Shown here: one piece after another, positions 42,081 to 51,145 of the stretch
Layout: each line of letters opens with the position of its first letter
How positions within the stretch are numbered: position 1 is the stretch's first letter
NCBI RefSeq assembly: GCF_014650055.1
Contig: NZ_BMUF01000014.1
Coordinates: 62,001-126,000, forward strand
Reading direction: 5' to 3'
DNA: 64,000 nucleotides
Source of the DNA: Streptomyces malachitofuscus
GTDB lineage: Bacteria; Actinomycetota; Actinomycetes; Streptomycetales; Streptomycetaceae
Position numbers and translations under genes: made by a program
Notes under the pieces: model-generated
Seen by the model: the letters and a program-made list of their open reading frames with translations, nothing else
Database searches by the model: none
Told to the model about the DNA's origin: nothing

Positions 42081-43694
42081 GTGGACGTAAGCGGCGGGCG
42101 CGGGCAGCCGCGGCCCGGCAACGACGAGTCGGCCGACCGCACAGGGCCCCAGGCCCCGGCCACCGACGACGCCCTCCCCGGGACCGGCGCACACCCCACG
42201 CCCCCGGCCGAGCCCGCCGACGGCACCCGCGCGCAGGAACCTTCCTCACCGCCCGCCGCCGACGACGCCCGCACGGCCGGACCCCCGTCACCTCCCGTCG
42301 AGGCCGGTCACGGGGCCCAGGGTGCGGACACCCCCGACCACCCCGCCTCCGCGGACCCGAGCCCCACGCCCGGCCCGCGGGAGGGCACGCAGCCCGGAGC
42401 GGACCGTCCCGACGCCCCCGCCGCAGGCCAGGGCGCGCCGCCCGCTCCGCCCGCCGGCGCGCCCGAGGCACGGCACCACGCCCACCGCACGCCGGCCCAC
42501 TCCGGCGGTGGCCAGGGCCCCGGCCCGCAGCGACCGGAGGAGCGGCAGCGGGGCGGACTGCTGATGGGGCGGCCCTTCGGGGTACCCGTGTACGTGGCGC
42601 CCAGCTGGTTCCTCGTAGCCATCCTCATCACCTGGGTCTTCGGCGGACAGATCGACCGCGTCCTGCCCGAGCTCGGCGCCGCCAGCTATCTGGTCTCCCT
42701 GTTCTTCGCCGTCGCCTTCTACGCCTCCGTGCTCGTCCACGAGCTCGCCCACACCCTCGCCGCCCTCCGCTTCAAACTGCCGGTGCGCCGCATCCAGCTG
42801 CAGTTCTTCGGCGGTGTCTCGGAGATCGAGAAGGAGGCCGAGACACCCGGCCGGGAGTTCGTGCTGGCCTTCGTCGGCCCCCTCCTCTCCCTGGTGCTGT
42901 CCGGCCTGTTCTACCTGGCCCTGCTCGCGGTCGACCCCAGCAGCGTCCCCGGGGTGCTGCTGGCCGGCCTGATGATCTCCAACCTCATCGTCGCCGTCTT
43001 CAACCTCCTGCCCGGCCTCCCCCTCGACGGCGGCCGCATGCTCCGCGCCGTCGTCTGGGCCATCAGCGGCAAGCCGATGACCGGCACCATCGCCGCCGCC
43101 TGGGTGGGCCGCGCCCTCGCGGTCTCCGTCCTGATCGGCCTCCCGCTGCTCACCCAGTCCGGGGCCCTCGGCTCCGACGCCGTCGACAACGTCGGCATGG
43201 ACACCGTCCTGGACGCCCTGCTCGCCGCCATCCTCGCCGCGATCATCTGGACCGGCGCCGGCAACAGCCTGCGCATGGCCCGGCTGCGGGAGCACCTGCC
43301 CGAGCTGCGCGCCCGCACGCTCACCCGCCGCGCCGTACCCGTCGAGAGCGACACCCCCCTCTCCGAGGCCCTGCGCCGTGCCAACGCCGCCGGGGCCCGG
43401 GCCCTGGTCGTCGTCGACGCCGACGGCGTGCCCCTCTCCCTGGTCCGTGAGGCGGCCATCGTGGGCGTCCCCGAGCACCGGCGCCCCTGGGTCCCGGTCA
43501 GCGGCCTCGCCCAGGACCTCACCGACGGCATGCGCGTCTCCGCAGAGCTCGCCGGAGAGGACCTCCTGGACGCCCTGCGCGCGGCACCGGCCACCGAGTA
43601 CCTCGTGGTCGAGGAGACGGGCGAGATCTACGGCGTCCTGTCCGCGGCGGACGTGGAGCGCGCCTTCGTCAAGGCCATGGCACGGCCCAGCTGA
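42081..43694 (+). CDS. Site-2 protease family (M50) membrane metalloprotease with CBS domain
   Basis: 537 residues from GTG 42081, with GAGGGG upstream. The first 155 or so residues are almost only Pro, Ala, Gly and Thr, without predicted fold. Membrane helices follow with the zinc motif HELAH (His220-His224) and GLPLDGGRML with the third ligand Asp316. The C-terminus carries paired CBS-type segments (TPLSEALRRANAAGARALVV, YLVVEETGEIYGVLSAADVE). It cleaves substrates within the membrane, often anti-sigma factors; the target is unknown. Divergent from the RecB-like nuclease gene. Confidence 0.9.
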   Translation: MDVSGGRGQPRPGNDESADRTGPQAPATDDALPGTGAHPTPPAEPADGTRAQEPSSPPAADDARTAGPPSPPVEAGHGAQGADTPDHPASADPSPTPGPREGTQPGADRPDAPAAGQGAPPAPPAGAPEARHHAHRTPAHSGGGQGPGPQRPEERQRGGLLMGRPFGVPVYVAPSWFLVAILITWVFGGQIDRVLPELGAASYLVSLFFAVAFYASVLVHELAHTLAALRFKLPVRRIQLQFFGGVSEIEKEAETPGREFVLAFVGPLLSLVLSGLFYLALLAVDPSSVPGVLLAGLMISNLIVAVFNLLPGLPLDGGRMLRAVVWAISGKPMTGTIAAAWVGRALAVSVLIGLPLLTQSGALGSDAVDNVGMDTVLDALLAAILAAIIWTGAGNSLRMARLREHLPELRARTLTRRAVPVESDTPLSEALRRANAAGARALVVVDADGVPLSLVREAAIVGVPEHRRPWVPVSGLAQDLTDGMRVSAELAGEDLLDALRAAPATEYLVVEETGEIYGVLSAADVERAFVKAMARPS

Positions 43695-43759
43695 ACCGGG
43701 CCACGGCCACGGCGGACCCGCACCGGGCGCCCACGGTCGGGACGGGCCCCGGGGAACGG

Positions 43760-43765
43760 TAGGCT
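43760..43765 (+). promoter_or_regulatory. TANNNT -10 box, leaderless trmI transcript
   Basis: TAGGCT ends 6 bases before ATG 43772, with no ribosome-binding site. Confidence 0.5.
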
Positions 43766-43771
43766 GGTCAC

Positions 43772-44674
43772 ATGTCCGAACCGACCGGTGCCGCCCGCAG
43801 GCGCGGGCCCTTCAAGGTCGGGGACCAGGTTCAGCTGACCGACCCCAAGGGCCGCCACTACACGTTCACGCTCGAGGCCGGGAAGAATTTCCACACCCAC
43901 AAGGGTTCCTTCCCCCACGACGAACTGATCGGTGCTCCCGAGGGCAGCGTTGTCCGCACCACCGGGAACGTCGCCTACCTCGCGCTGCGCCCCCTGCTCC
44001 CCGACTACGTCCTGTCCATGCCCCGCGGGGCAGCCGTCGTCTACCCGAAGGACGCGGGGCAGATCCTCGCCTTCGCCGACATCTTCCCCGGCGCGCGCGT
44101 GGTGGAGGCCGGCGTCGGCTCCGGCTCGCTCAGCAGCTTCCTGCTGCGCGCCATCGGCGACCAGGGCATGCTGCACTCCTACGAGCGCCGCGAGGACTTC
44201 GCCGACATCGCCCGGCAGAACGTCGAGCGCTACTTCGGCGGACCGCACCCCGCCTGGCAGCTCACCGTCGGCGACCTCCAGGACAACCTGTCCGACACCG
44301 ACGTCGACCGCGTCATCCTCGACATGCTCGCCCCCTGGGAGTGCCTGGAGGCCGTCTCCAAGGCGCTCGTCCCCGGCGGCATCCTGTGCTGCTACGTCGC
44401 CACCACCACCCAGCTGGCCCGGACCGTCGAGTCCATCCGCGAGATCGGCTGCTTCAACGAGCCGACCGCCTGGGAGACGATGATCCGCAACTGGCACATC
44501 GAGGGTCTGGCCGTCCGCCCGGACCACCGGATGATCGGCCACACCGGCTTCCTGCTCACCGCCCGCCGCCTCGCCGACGGCGTCGAGCCGCCCATGCGCC
44601 GTCGCCGCCCCGCCAAGGGCGCCTACGGCGAGGACTACGCCGGCCCCAACGCCGACGGAGGCGCCGCCCGCTGA
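43772..44674 (+). CDS. trmI: tRNA (adenine-58-N1)-methyltransferase
   Basis: 300 residues. The N-terminal beta domain (FKVGDQVQLTDPKGRHYTFT) is followed by a Rossmann methyltransferase with VVEAGVGSGSLSSFLLRAIG as SAM motif I, VDRVILDMLAPWECLEAVSK as motif IV and GILCCYVATTTQL. It methylates A57/A58 in the T loop of tRNA. In actinobacteria the gene lies just upstream of the proteasome locus, as here. It appears leaderless, and a strong terminator follows. Confidence 0.93.
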   Translation: MSEPTGAARRRGPFKVGDQVQLTDPKGRHYTFTLEAGKNFHTHKGSFPHDELIGAPEGSVVRTTGNVAYLALRPLLPDYVLSMPRGAAVVYPKDAGQILAFADIFPGARVVEAGVGSGSLSSFLLRAIGDQGMLHSYERREDFADIARQNVERYFGGPHPAWQLTVGDLQDNLSDTDVDRVILDMLAPWECLEAVSKALVPGGILCCYVATTTQLARTVESIREIGCFNEPTAWETMIRNWHIEGLAVRPDHRMIGHTGFLLTARRLADGVEPPMRRRRPAKGAYGEDYAGPNADGGAAR

Positions 44675-44702
44675 CGTGGCCCGTCACCTCCGCAACGTAC
44701 GG

Positions 44703-44750
44703 GCGCCGTGGCGCAGTTCCCGACAACCGCTCGGAACTGCGCCACGGCGC
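44703..44750. terminator. Terminator after trmI
   Basis: A perfect 18-base-pair stem (44703-44720 with 44733-44750), a 12-base loop and a T run (CTTTCG) on the plus strand. Confidence 0.88.
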
Positions 44751-44872
44751 TTTCGCGTTGACTTCCGGTTCTCCGCACCGAAACCGCACACCCCGCCGTT
44801 CCCCCCGAACTGTGACGTGTGGCACGATGCTGGCCACCCCCACCGGCACAGCCCTCACAGGAGACACTCCTC

Positions 44873-45451
44873 GTGCAGCCTTCCGCCGTCCCGGAGCTCG
44901 CTCACACGCACGCACGCCCGATCCACTGGGTCGCCACCGCCACGGCCCTCGCCGGTGTCGTGGCGCTCTCCTCCGTCCTGGGGCCCGACGCCGCGACCGC
45001 GGCCCCGCCTCCGGACCCGCAGACGAAGAGTGCCCCCGCGCACATCGCCCCGCCCGAGCCGGCGGCCGTCGAGTTCCCCCTCGACTGCGGCCCGGTGAAG
45101 ACGGTGGTGAAGAAGAAGGCGTCCGGCGACCTCGACGGCGACGGGCGGCCGGAGACGGTCGCGGTGGTGCACTGCGACGCCCCCATGGGCACCCCGCCCG
45201 ACGGCGTGTACGTCATCACCCAGGCCGCCGACGGCACCGCACCGCGCGTGGTCGCCACCCTCGCCGACCCCCAGGACCGCACCAACGTCGACGACTTCGC
45301 CGTACGCGACGGCGAGGTCACCGCCAGCCTCCTCGGCTACTCGTCCGAGGACGTGCCCAGTTGCTGTCCCGATGTGCGCGAGAGCGTGAAGTGGCGGTGG
45401 CAGGACGGGGCGTTCGTGCGGTCCGCCCCGTCCGGAGCCAGGAGCGTGTGA
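44873..45451 (+). CDS. Hypothetical exported protein
   Basis: 192 residues from GTG 44873 with AGGAG upstream. A hydrophobic stretch WVATATALAGVVALSSVLG near residue 20 is a signal peptide or membrane anchor. The mature part contains ASGDLDGDGRPETVAVVHCD, which resembles an FG-GAP/EF-hand-like calcium loop, and three conserved-looking cysteines (DCGP, VHCD, PSCCPD). The reading frame is open further upstream, but no better start is seen. I do not recognise a family; similar proteins occur before the proteasome locus in Streptomyces. Confidence 0.68.
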   Translation: MQPSAVPELAHTHARPIHWVATATALAGVVALSSVLGPDAATAAPPPDPQTKSAPAHIAPPEPAAVEFPLDCGPVKTVVKKKASGDLDGDGRPETVAVVHCDAPMGTPPDGVYVITQAADGTAPRVVATLADPQDRTNVDDFAVRDGEVTASLLGYSSEDVPSCCPDVRESVKWRWQDGAFVRSAPSGARSV

Positions 45452-45531
45452 CCCGCGCGCGGGCGTGCGTCGGGGCGCGCGACCCCGGAGTGTGAGAAAT
45501 CAGACAGTCGTGACGCGCCGTGCCATACCGG

Positions 45532-45837
45532 TCACCCGGCGTCCGGCCCGTGGACCTCGGTCCCGTCCGAAACCCGGCGGACGTGGATGCACTCGCCCGG
45601 GCACTCCTTCGCGGAGTCGATCACATCCGTGAGGAGCGGCAGCGGCACGGGCGTTGTCGCGCCCTTGTCCTGCAGCAACTCGTCCTGCGGGCTCTTCACA
45701 TAGGCCAGACCGTCGATGTCCAGCTCGAACACCTCGGGCGCGTACTGGGCGCAGATGCCGTCGCCGGTACACAGGTCCTGGTCGATCCAGACCTCCAGGG
45801 CCTCGCCGCCGACTCCGGCCTCCTGCTGCACGCTCAT
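45532..45837 (-). CDS. Ferredoxin (3Fe-4S type)
   Basis: 101 residues. VWIDQDLCTGDGICAQYAPE has the C-x5-C arrangement of single-cluster ferredoxins, and ECPGECIHVRR supplies the remaining cysteines. It is a small soluble electron carrier. In Streptomyces and mycobacteria a ferredoxin gene is conserved next to arc/mpa; its partner enzyme is unknown. It is divergent from arc, with 245 bases between. Confidence 0.87.
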   Translation of the reverse strand: MSVQQEAGVGGEALEVWIDQDLCTGDGICAQYAPEVFELDIDGLAYVKSPQDELLQDKGATTPVPLPLLTDVIDSAKECPGECIHVRRVSDGTEVHGPDAG

Positions 45838-46038
45838 CTCTCCTGCCGTTTCCTGCGTCGGACCGAGCGGGAATCCGGCCAGCTCCGACGGGTGTTGAAC
45901 ACTTCGACCCTACCTTCGCCTGGGTTCCAATCATCTTCGGTGGGTATTCCCCTGGCGTGAGGGAGAGCGCAAGGGTGAAGATCGGACACACCCCGACCGT
46001 CTTTGTGATCTAGGGGTTTCAATCGACACCCGCCCAGG

Positions 46039-46044
46039 TAGGGT
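46039..46044 (+). promoter_or_regulatory. TAGGGT -10 box of arc
   Basis: TAGGGT in the context GTAGGGTCTG, the same 10 bases that precede pup; a close variant precedes prcB. It lies 39 bases before the arc start. Confidence 0.5.
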
Positions 46045-46082
46045 CTGGAAGCGTCCAGCTCCCCTTGGAGGAGGTGAGGACC

Positions 46083-47849
46083 GTGGCAGCCCACGACGAC
46101 GACATGAACCGCGGCATCCGCCCGGGACGCGGGTCCGACGACCCGGCCGGGCAGATCGCCTACCTTGAGCAGGAGATCGCCGTCCTGCGACGCAAGCTCG
46201 CCGACTCTCCGCGACACACGAGGATTCTCGAAGAGCGGATCGTCGAGCTGCAGACCAACCTGGCCGGCGTGTCCGCCCAGAACGAACGACTCGCGGGCAC
46301 GCTCCGTGAGGCCCGTGACCAGATCGTGGCCCTCAAGGAAGAGGTCGACCGGCTCGCACAGCCCCCGGCCGGCTTCGGTGTCTTCCTCACGGCGAACGAG
46401 GACGGCACGGCCGACATCTTCACCGGCGGCAGAAAGCTGCGGGTGAACGTCAGCCCCGGCGTCGAGCTCGAGGAGCTCAGGCGCGGCCAGGAAGTGATGC
46501 TCAACGAAGCGCTCAACGTGGTCGAGGCCATGGAGTTCGAGCGCGTCGGCGACATCGTCACCCTCAAGGAGATCCTCGAGGACGGCGAGCGGGCCCTGGT
46601 GCTCGGGCACACCGACGAGGAACGGGTGGTACGGCTCGCCGAGCCGCTGCTGGACGTCACCATCCGCCCCGGCGACGCCCTGCTCATGGAGCCCCGCTCG
46701 GGTTACGTCTACGAGGTGGTACCGAAGAGCGAGGTCGAGGAGCTCGTCCTCGAGGAAGTCCCCGACATCGGATACGAGCAGATCGGCGGCCTCGGCAACC
46801 AGATCGAGGCCATCCGCGACGCGGTCGAGCTGCCCTACCTCTACCCGGACCTGTTCAAGGAGCACGAACTGCGGCCGCCCAAGGGTGTGCTGCTGTACGG
46901 GCCCCCCGGATGCGGCAAGACGCTCATCGCCAAGGCCGTCGCCAACTCGCTGGCCAAGAAGGTCGCCGAGGTCACCGGCCAGGCCGCCGGCAAGAGCTTC
47001 TTCCTCAACATCAAGGGCCCCGAGCTGCTGAACAAGTACGTCGGCGAGACCGAGCGGCAGATCCGCCTGGTCTTCCAGCGGGCCCGGGAGAAGGCCAGCG
47101 AGGGCACCCCCGTCATCGTCTTCTTCGACGAGATGGAGTCCCTCTTCCGCACCCGTGGCTCCGGCGTCAGCTCGGACGTGGAGAACACCATCGTCCCGCA
47201 GCTGCTCGCCGAGATCGACGGCGTGGAGGGTCTGCAGAACGTGGTCGTGATCGGCGCCTCCAACCGTGAGGACATGATCGACCCCGCCATCCTGCGGCCC
47301 GGCCGTCTGGACGTGAAGATCAAGATCGAGCGCCCGGACGCCGAAGCGGCCAAGGACATCTTCGGCAAGTACCTCACCGAACGCCTCCCGCTGCACGGCG
47401 ACGACCTCACCGAGCACGGCGGTGACAAGTCCATGACGGTCCAGAGCATGATCCAGACCGCGGTGGAACAGATGTACGCCGAATCGGAGGAGAACCGCTT
47501 CCTGGAAGTCACCTACGCCAACGGCGACAAGGAAGTCCTGTACTTCAAGGACTTCAATTCCGGCGCCATGATCGAGAACATCGTGGGCCGCGCCAAGAAG
47601 ATGGCGATCAAGGACTTCCTGGAGAAGAACCAGAAGGGTCTCCGCGTCTCGCACCTGCTCCAGGCCTGCGTGGACGAGTTCAAGGAGAACGAGGACCTGC
47701 CCAACACCACCAACCCGGACGACTGGGCCCGTATCTCCGGAAAGAAGGGCGAGCGGATTGTTTACATCCGTACGCTCATCACCGGAAAGCAGGGCGCGGA
47801 CACCGGACGCTCCATCGACACCGTGGCGAATACCGGTCAGTACCTGTAA
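46083..47849 (+). CDS. arc: Proteasome-associated ATPase Arc/Mpa
   Basis: 588 residues from GTG 46083, with GGAGGAGGTGAGG upstream. It shows an N-terminal coiled coil that binds Pup (LEQEIAVLRRKLADSPRHTR), two OB-fold-like domains, and a AAA+ module with Walker A GPPGCGKT (residues 273-280) and Walker B VFFDEMES (Asp349-Glu350). The C-terminus ends GQYL; the penultimate Tyr inserts into the PrcA ring to open the gate. It unfolds pupylated proteins and feeds them to the 20S core. A TTG at 46065 is a less likely start. Confidence 0.97.
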   Translation: MAAHDDDMNRGIRPGRGSDDPAGQIAYLEQEIAVLRRKLADSPRHTRILEERIVELQTNLAGVSAQNERLAGTLREARDQIVALKEEVDRLAQPPAGFGVFLTANEDGTADIFTGGRKLRVNVSPGVELEELRRGQEVMLNEALNVVEAMEFERVGDIVTLKEILEDGERALVLGHTDEERVVRLAEPLLDVTIRPGDALLMEPRSGYVYEVVPKSEVEELVLEEVPDIGYEQIGGLGNQIEAIRDAVELPYLYPDLFKEHELRPPKGVLLYGPPGCGKTLIAKAVANSLAKKVAEVTGQAAGKSFFLNIKGPELLNKYVGETERQIRLVFQRAREKASEGTPVIVFFDEMESLFRTRGSGVSSDVENTIVPQLLAEIDGVEGLQNVVVIGASNREDMIDPAILRPGRLDVKIKIERPDAEAAKDIFGKYLTERLPLHGDDLTEHGGDKSMTVQSMIQTAVEQMYAESEENRFLEVTYANGDKEVLYFKDFNSGAMIENIVGRAKKMAIKDFLEKNQKGLRVSHLLQACVDEFKENEDLPNTTNPDDWARISGKKGERIVYIRTLITGKQGADTGRSIDTVANTGQYL

Positions 47850-47859
47850 AAGCCAGGGC

Positions 47860-47893
47860 GGCTGCGGGTGCCCTCAGCGGGGTACCCGCAGCC
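47860..47893 (+). terminator. Terminator after arc
   Basis: A 10-base-pair stem (47860-47869 with 47884-47893) and a 14-base loop, followed by a T5 run (CTGTTTTTCG), one of few intrinsic terminators with a clear U tract in this window. Confidence 0.82.
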
Positions 47894-48082
47894 GACTGTT
47901 TTTCGGGGCCACGGCTGGAGCACAGCAATGACGCAAATGATCTCCCCACCAGGGCGAAGGCGTTCTAGGCTCGTCCGTACCGCCGAGTCGCGCAGTGCGG
48001 GGACGGGCACCGCACACGCACCGGAGCGCCAGCGGTACAGCAGCGCCCCCGACCGGGGACGCCGCCGGGCAAGGAGGGCCGC

Positions 48083-49594
48083 ATGACCGTACGGCGAGTA
48101 ATGGGCATCGAGACGGAGTACGGGATCTCCGTCCCCGGCCACCCCAACGCCAATGCCATGCTCACCTCGTCCCAGATCGTGAACGCCTACGCGGCGGCGA
48201 TGCACCGGGCCCGCCGGGCCCGCTGGGACTTCGAGGAGGAGAATCCGCTGCGGGACGCGCGAGGCTTCGACCTCGCCCGTGAGGCCGCCGACGCCAGCCA
48301 GCTCACCGACGAGGACATCGGCCTGGCCAACGTCATCCTGACCAATGGCGCGCGGCTCTACGTGGACCACGCCCATCCGGAGTACAGCGCGCCCGAGGTC
48401 ACGAACCCGCGCGACGCCGTCCTCTGGGACAAGGCCGGGGAGCGGATCATGGCCGAGGCGGCGGAGCGGGCGGCCCAGCTTCCCGGCGCCCAGCCGATCC
48501 ACCTCTACAAGAACAACACCGACAACAAGGGCGCCTCCTACGGGACGCACGAGAACTACCTGATGAAGCGGGAGACCCCCTTCTCGGACATCGTGCGCCA
48601 TCTGACGCCGTTCTTCGTCTCCCGCCAGGTCTTCACCGGCGCCGGCCGCGTCGGCATCGGTCAGGACGGCCACGAGCACGGGTTCCAGATCAGCCAGCGC
48701 GCGGACTACTTCGAGGTCGAGGTGGGCCTGGAGACGACGCTGAAGCGGCCGATCATCAACACGCGCGACGAGCCGCACGCCGACGCCGAGAAGTACCGGC
48801 GGCTGCATGTGATCATCGGCGACGCGAACCTGTCCGAGATCTCGACGTATCTGAAGCTGGGCACGACGGCCCTGGTGCTGTCCATGATCGAGGACGGGTT
48901 CATCGCGGTGGACCTGGCGGTCGACCAGCCCGTGCGGACCCTGCACCAGGTCTCGCACGACCCCACACTGAAGCGGCTCGTCACGCTGCGCAGCGGGCGG
49001 ACGCTGACCGCGGTGCAGCTCCAGATGGAGTACTTCGAGCTGGCCCGCAAGTACGTCGAGGAGCGGTTCGGGGCGGACGCCGACGACCAGACCAAGGACG
49101 TGCTGGCCCGCTGGGAGGACACGCTCACCCGGCTGGAGAACGACCCGATGAGCCTGGCCGGAGAGCTCGACTGGGTCGCCAAGCGGGAGCTCATGGAGGG
49201 CTACCGGCGCAGGGACGGCCTGGACTGGGACGCCGCCCGGCTGCACCTGGTGGACCTGCAGTACGCCGACGTGCGCCCCGAGAAGGGCCTGTACAACCGT
49301 CTGGTGGCCCGCGGACGCATGAAGCGGCTCCTGGACGAGGGCGAGGTCGAGCGGGCCCGCACGGCGCCTCCTGAGGACACCCGTGCGTACTTCCGCGGGC
49401 GGTGCCTGGAGCAGTACGCGGACGACGTCGCGGCGGCCTCCTGGGACTCGGTGATCTTCGATCTGCCGGGCCGGGACTCGCTCCAGCGGGTCCCAACCCT
49501 GGAACCGCTTCGCGGAACGCGTAATCACGTCAAGGAGCTCCTCGACCGCTGCCGCACGGCAGAGGACCTGGTCAGGGTGTTGTCGGGGAACTGA
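48083..49594 (+). CDS. dop: Pup deamidase/depupylase Dop
   Basis: 503 residues of the carboxylate-amine-ligase/glutamine-synthetase fold. GIETEYGISVPGHPNANAM holds the metal-binding glutamates, GARLYVDHAHPEYSAPEV carries catalytic Asp95, and IHLYKNNTDNKGASYGTHEN and PIINTRDEPHADAEKYRRLH are shared with PafA. It converts the C-terminal Gln of Pup to Glu and can also remove Pup from substrates. AAGGAGG precedes ATG 48083. Position between arc and pup is the normal order. Confidence 0.97.
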   Translation: MTVRRVMGIETEYGISVPGHPNANAMLTSSQIVNAYAAAMHRARRARWDFEEENPLRDARGFDLAREAADASQLTDEDIGLANVILTNGARLYVDHAHPEYSAPEVTNPRDAVLWDKAGERIMAEAAERAAQLPGAQPIHLYKNNTDNKGASYGTHENYLMKRETPFSDIVRHLTPFFVSRQVFTGAGRVGIGQDGHEHGFQISQRADYFEVEVGLETTLKRPIINTRDEPHADAEKYRRLHVIIGDANLSEISTYLKLGTTALVLSMIEDGFIAVDLAVDQPVRTLHQVSHDPTLKRLVTLRSGRTLTAVQLQMEYFELARKYVEERFGADADDQTKDVLARWEDTLTRLENDPMSLAGELDWVAKRELMEGYRRRDGLDWDAARLHLVDLQYADVRPEKGLYNRLVARGRMKRLLDEGEVERARTAPPEDTRAYFRGRCLEQYADDVAAASWDSVIFDLPGRDSLQRVPTLEPLRGTRNHVKELLDRCRTAEDLVRVLSGN

Positions 49595-49716
49595 GCGGGT
49601 ATCGGGGTACCCCGGGAAGGGCCGGCCGGACAGGGTGGAAAACGCCGGGTCCGGGAATCATCGAGGTGGTCCCCGTACGTTGGAGCAACTGCGGGGGCAT
49701 TGTCGGACCCGGCTTG

Positions 49717-49722
49717 TAGGGT
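49717..49722 (+). promoter_or_regulatory. TAGGGT -10 box of pup
   Basis: TAGGGT in GTAGGGTCTG, identical to the arc promoter decamer, 50 bases before the pup start. Confidence 0.5.
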
Positions 49723-49772
49723 CTGATCTTGACCGAGCAAGTGTGTCGGGCGAACCGAGCGGGGTGAGGGTG

Positions 49773-49991
49773 ATGGCGACCAAGGACACCGGCGGCGGAC
49801 AGCAGAAGGCCACCCGGTCCAGCGAGGAGGTCGAGGAGCAGGCGGCGGAGACGCAGGCTTCGGAGGACCTCAAGGAGCGTCAGGAAAAGCTGAGCGAGGA
49901 CGTGGACGACGTCCTGGACGAGATCGACGACGTCCTCGAGGCCAACGCCGAGGATTTCGTGAGGTCCTTTGTGCAAAAGGGTGGCCAGTAG
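49773..49991 (+). CDS. pup: Prokaryotic ubiquitin-like protein Pup
   Basis: 72 residues, MATKDTGGGQQKATRSSEEV at the start and FVRSFVQKGGQ at the end. The C-terminal GGQ carries the glutamine that Dop deamidates before PafA ligates Pup to lysines. The middle (EDLKERQEKLSEDVDDVLDE) forms the helix recognised by the Arc coiled coil. The protein is otherwise disordered and acidic. Confidence 0.98.
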   Translation: MATKDTGGGQQKATRSSEEVEEQAAETQASEDLKERQEKLSEDVDDVLDEIDDVLEANAEDFVRSFVQKGGQ

Positions 49992-50060
49992 CCTTCGGAT
50001 CGAAGGATCCGGTGGCGTTCCGGGCGAGAGCCCGGGTGACATTCGGGGTGAGAGCCCACA

Positions 50061-50348
50061 GTGGCGTGGGGCGCTGTCCGCGGACCGGGATGGGCCGGCC
50101 GCGGGCAGCGTTCGCGCTGCGGGAGCCGCCGTTCGTGCTGCGTGAGCGGCCCGAAAGCCTTCGTCGAATATGTGGATCATTGCCGTGGGACGGGTAGGGT
50201 CCGTGGCGTACTGTGCTTCAACTGCAATTCGGCCATCGGCAAGTTGGGAGATGATCCCGACGCTGTTCGTCGGGCAGCTGCCTACCTGGAAGGAACTTCG
50301 TGGAAGCCAACACTCGTAGCACCGGGCGTCTGCCGGCTGCCTTCCTGA
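50061..50348 (+). pseudogene. Remnant of an endonuclease VII-like (His-Me finger) gene
   Basis: The frame contains EYVDHCRGTGRVRGVLCFNC followed by NSAIGKLGDDPDAVRRAAAY, the C-terminal half of the recombination endonuclease VII domain. Complete relatives have about 120-160 residues with an N-terminal C-x2-C zinc pair and VDHCH; here the upstream part is not recognisable, the expected second His is Arg, and no good start is seen. It lies between pup and prcB, where Streptomyces genomes usually have such a gene. The end overlaps prcB by 49 bases. It could instead be a short functional protein. Confidence 0.6.
50195..50200 (+). promoter_or_regulatory. Candidate -10 box of prcB
   Basis: TAGGGT in GTAGGGTCCG, one base different from the arc and pup decamers. 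It sits inside the endonuclease VII-like frame, 100 bases before prcB. Confidence 0.42.
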
Positions 50349-51145
50349 CGCCAGGGTCTTCCTCGTTCATGGACTTTCTCTCCGAGCATCAGCCGGAACT
50401 GCTGCCGGGCAAGAGGTCGTTGCCGCCCGTGAAAGGCGTGATCGAAGCGCCGCACGGGACCACCATCGTGGCCGTGACCTTCCCGGGCGGCGTCGTGCTC
50501 GCCGGTGACCGGCGGGCCACGATGGGCAACGTCATCGCGCAGCGGGACATCGAGAAGGTGTTCCCCGCCGATGAGTACTCCGCGGTGGGCATCGCCGGCA
50601 CGGCGGGGCTGGCCGTGGAGATGGTGAAGCTGTTCCAGCTGGAGCTGGAGCACTTCGAGAAGGTCGAGGGCGCGCAGCTGTCGCTGGAGGGCAAGGCGAA
50701 CCGGCTGTCGACGATGATCCGTTCGAATCTGGGCATGGCCATGCAGGGGCTGGCCGTGGTGCCGCTGTTCGCGGGGTTCGACGTGGACCGGGAGAAGGGG
50801 CGGATCTTCTCCTACGACGTCACGGGCGGGCGTTCCGAGGAGCAGGGATACGCCGCCACCGGTTCCGGGTCCGTCTTCGCGCGCGGTGCGATGAAGAAGC
50901 TGTTCCGGGACGACCTGAGTGAGGCCGAGGCCACCACGCTGGTGGTGCAGGCGCTGTACGACGCGGCAGACGACGACTCGGCGACCGGTGGTCCCGATGT
51001 CGCCCGCCGGATCTATCCGATCGTCACCGTGATCACCGAGGACGGCTTCCGCCGGCTCACCGAGGACGAGGCGTCCGACATCGCCCGGTCGGTGCTGGAG
51101 CGGCGGCTGGAGCAGCCGGACGGTCCGCGGGCCTCGCTGCTGTAG
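50300..51145 (+). CDS. prcB: 20S proteasome beta subunit
   Basis: 281 residues, GTG start. A 53-residue propeptide ends in APHG, and Thr54 begins the mature catalytic chain (TTIVAVTFPGGVVLAGDRRA). The oxyanion lysine corresponds to the expected position in the IEKVFPADEYSAVGIAGTAG segment, and TGSGSVFARG is a family hallmark. The mature chain forms the proteolytic rings of the Pup-proteasome. The start overlaps the preceding endonuclease remnant. Confidence 0.97.
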   Translation: MEANTRSTGRLPAAFLTPGSSSFMDFLSEHQPELLPGKRSLPPVKGVIEAPHGTTIVAVTFPGGVVLAGDRRATMGNVIAQRDIEKVFPADEYSAVGIAGTAGLAVEMVKLFQLELEHFEKVEGAQLSLEGKANRLSTMIRSNLGMAMQGLAVVPLFAGFDVDREKGRIFSYDVTGGRSEEQGYAATGSGSVFARGAMKKLFRDDLSEAEATTLVVQALYDAADDDSATGGPDVARRIYPIVTVITEDGFRRLTEDEASDIARSVLERRLEQPDGPRASLL

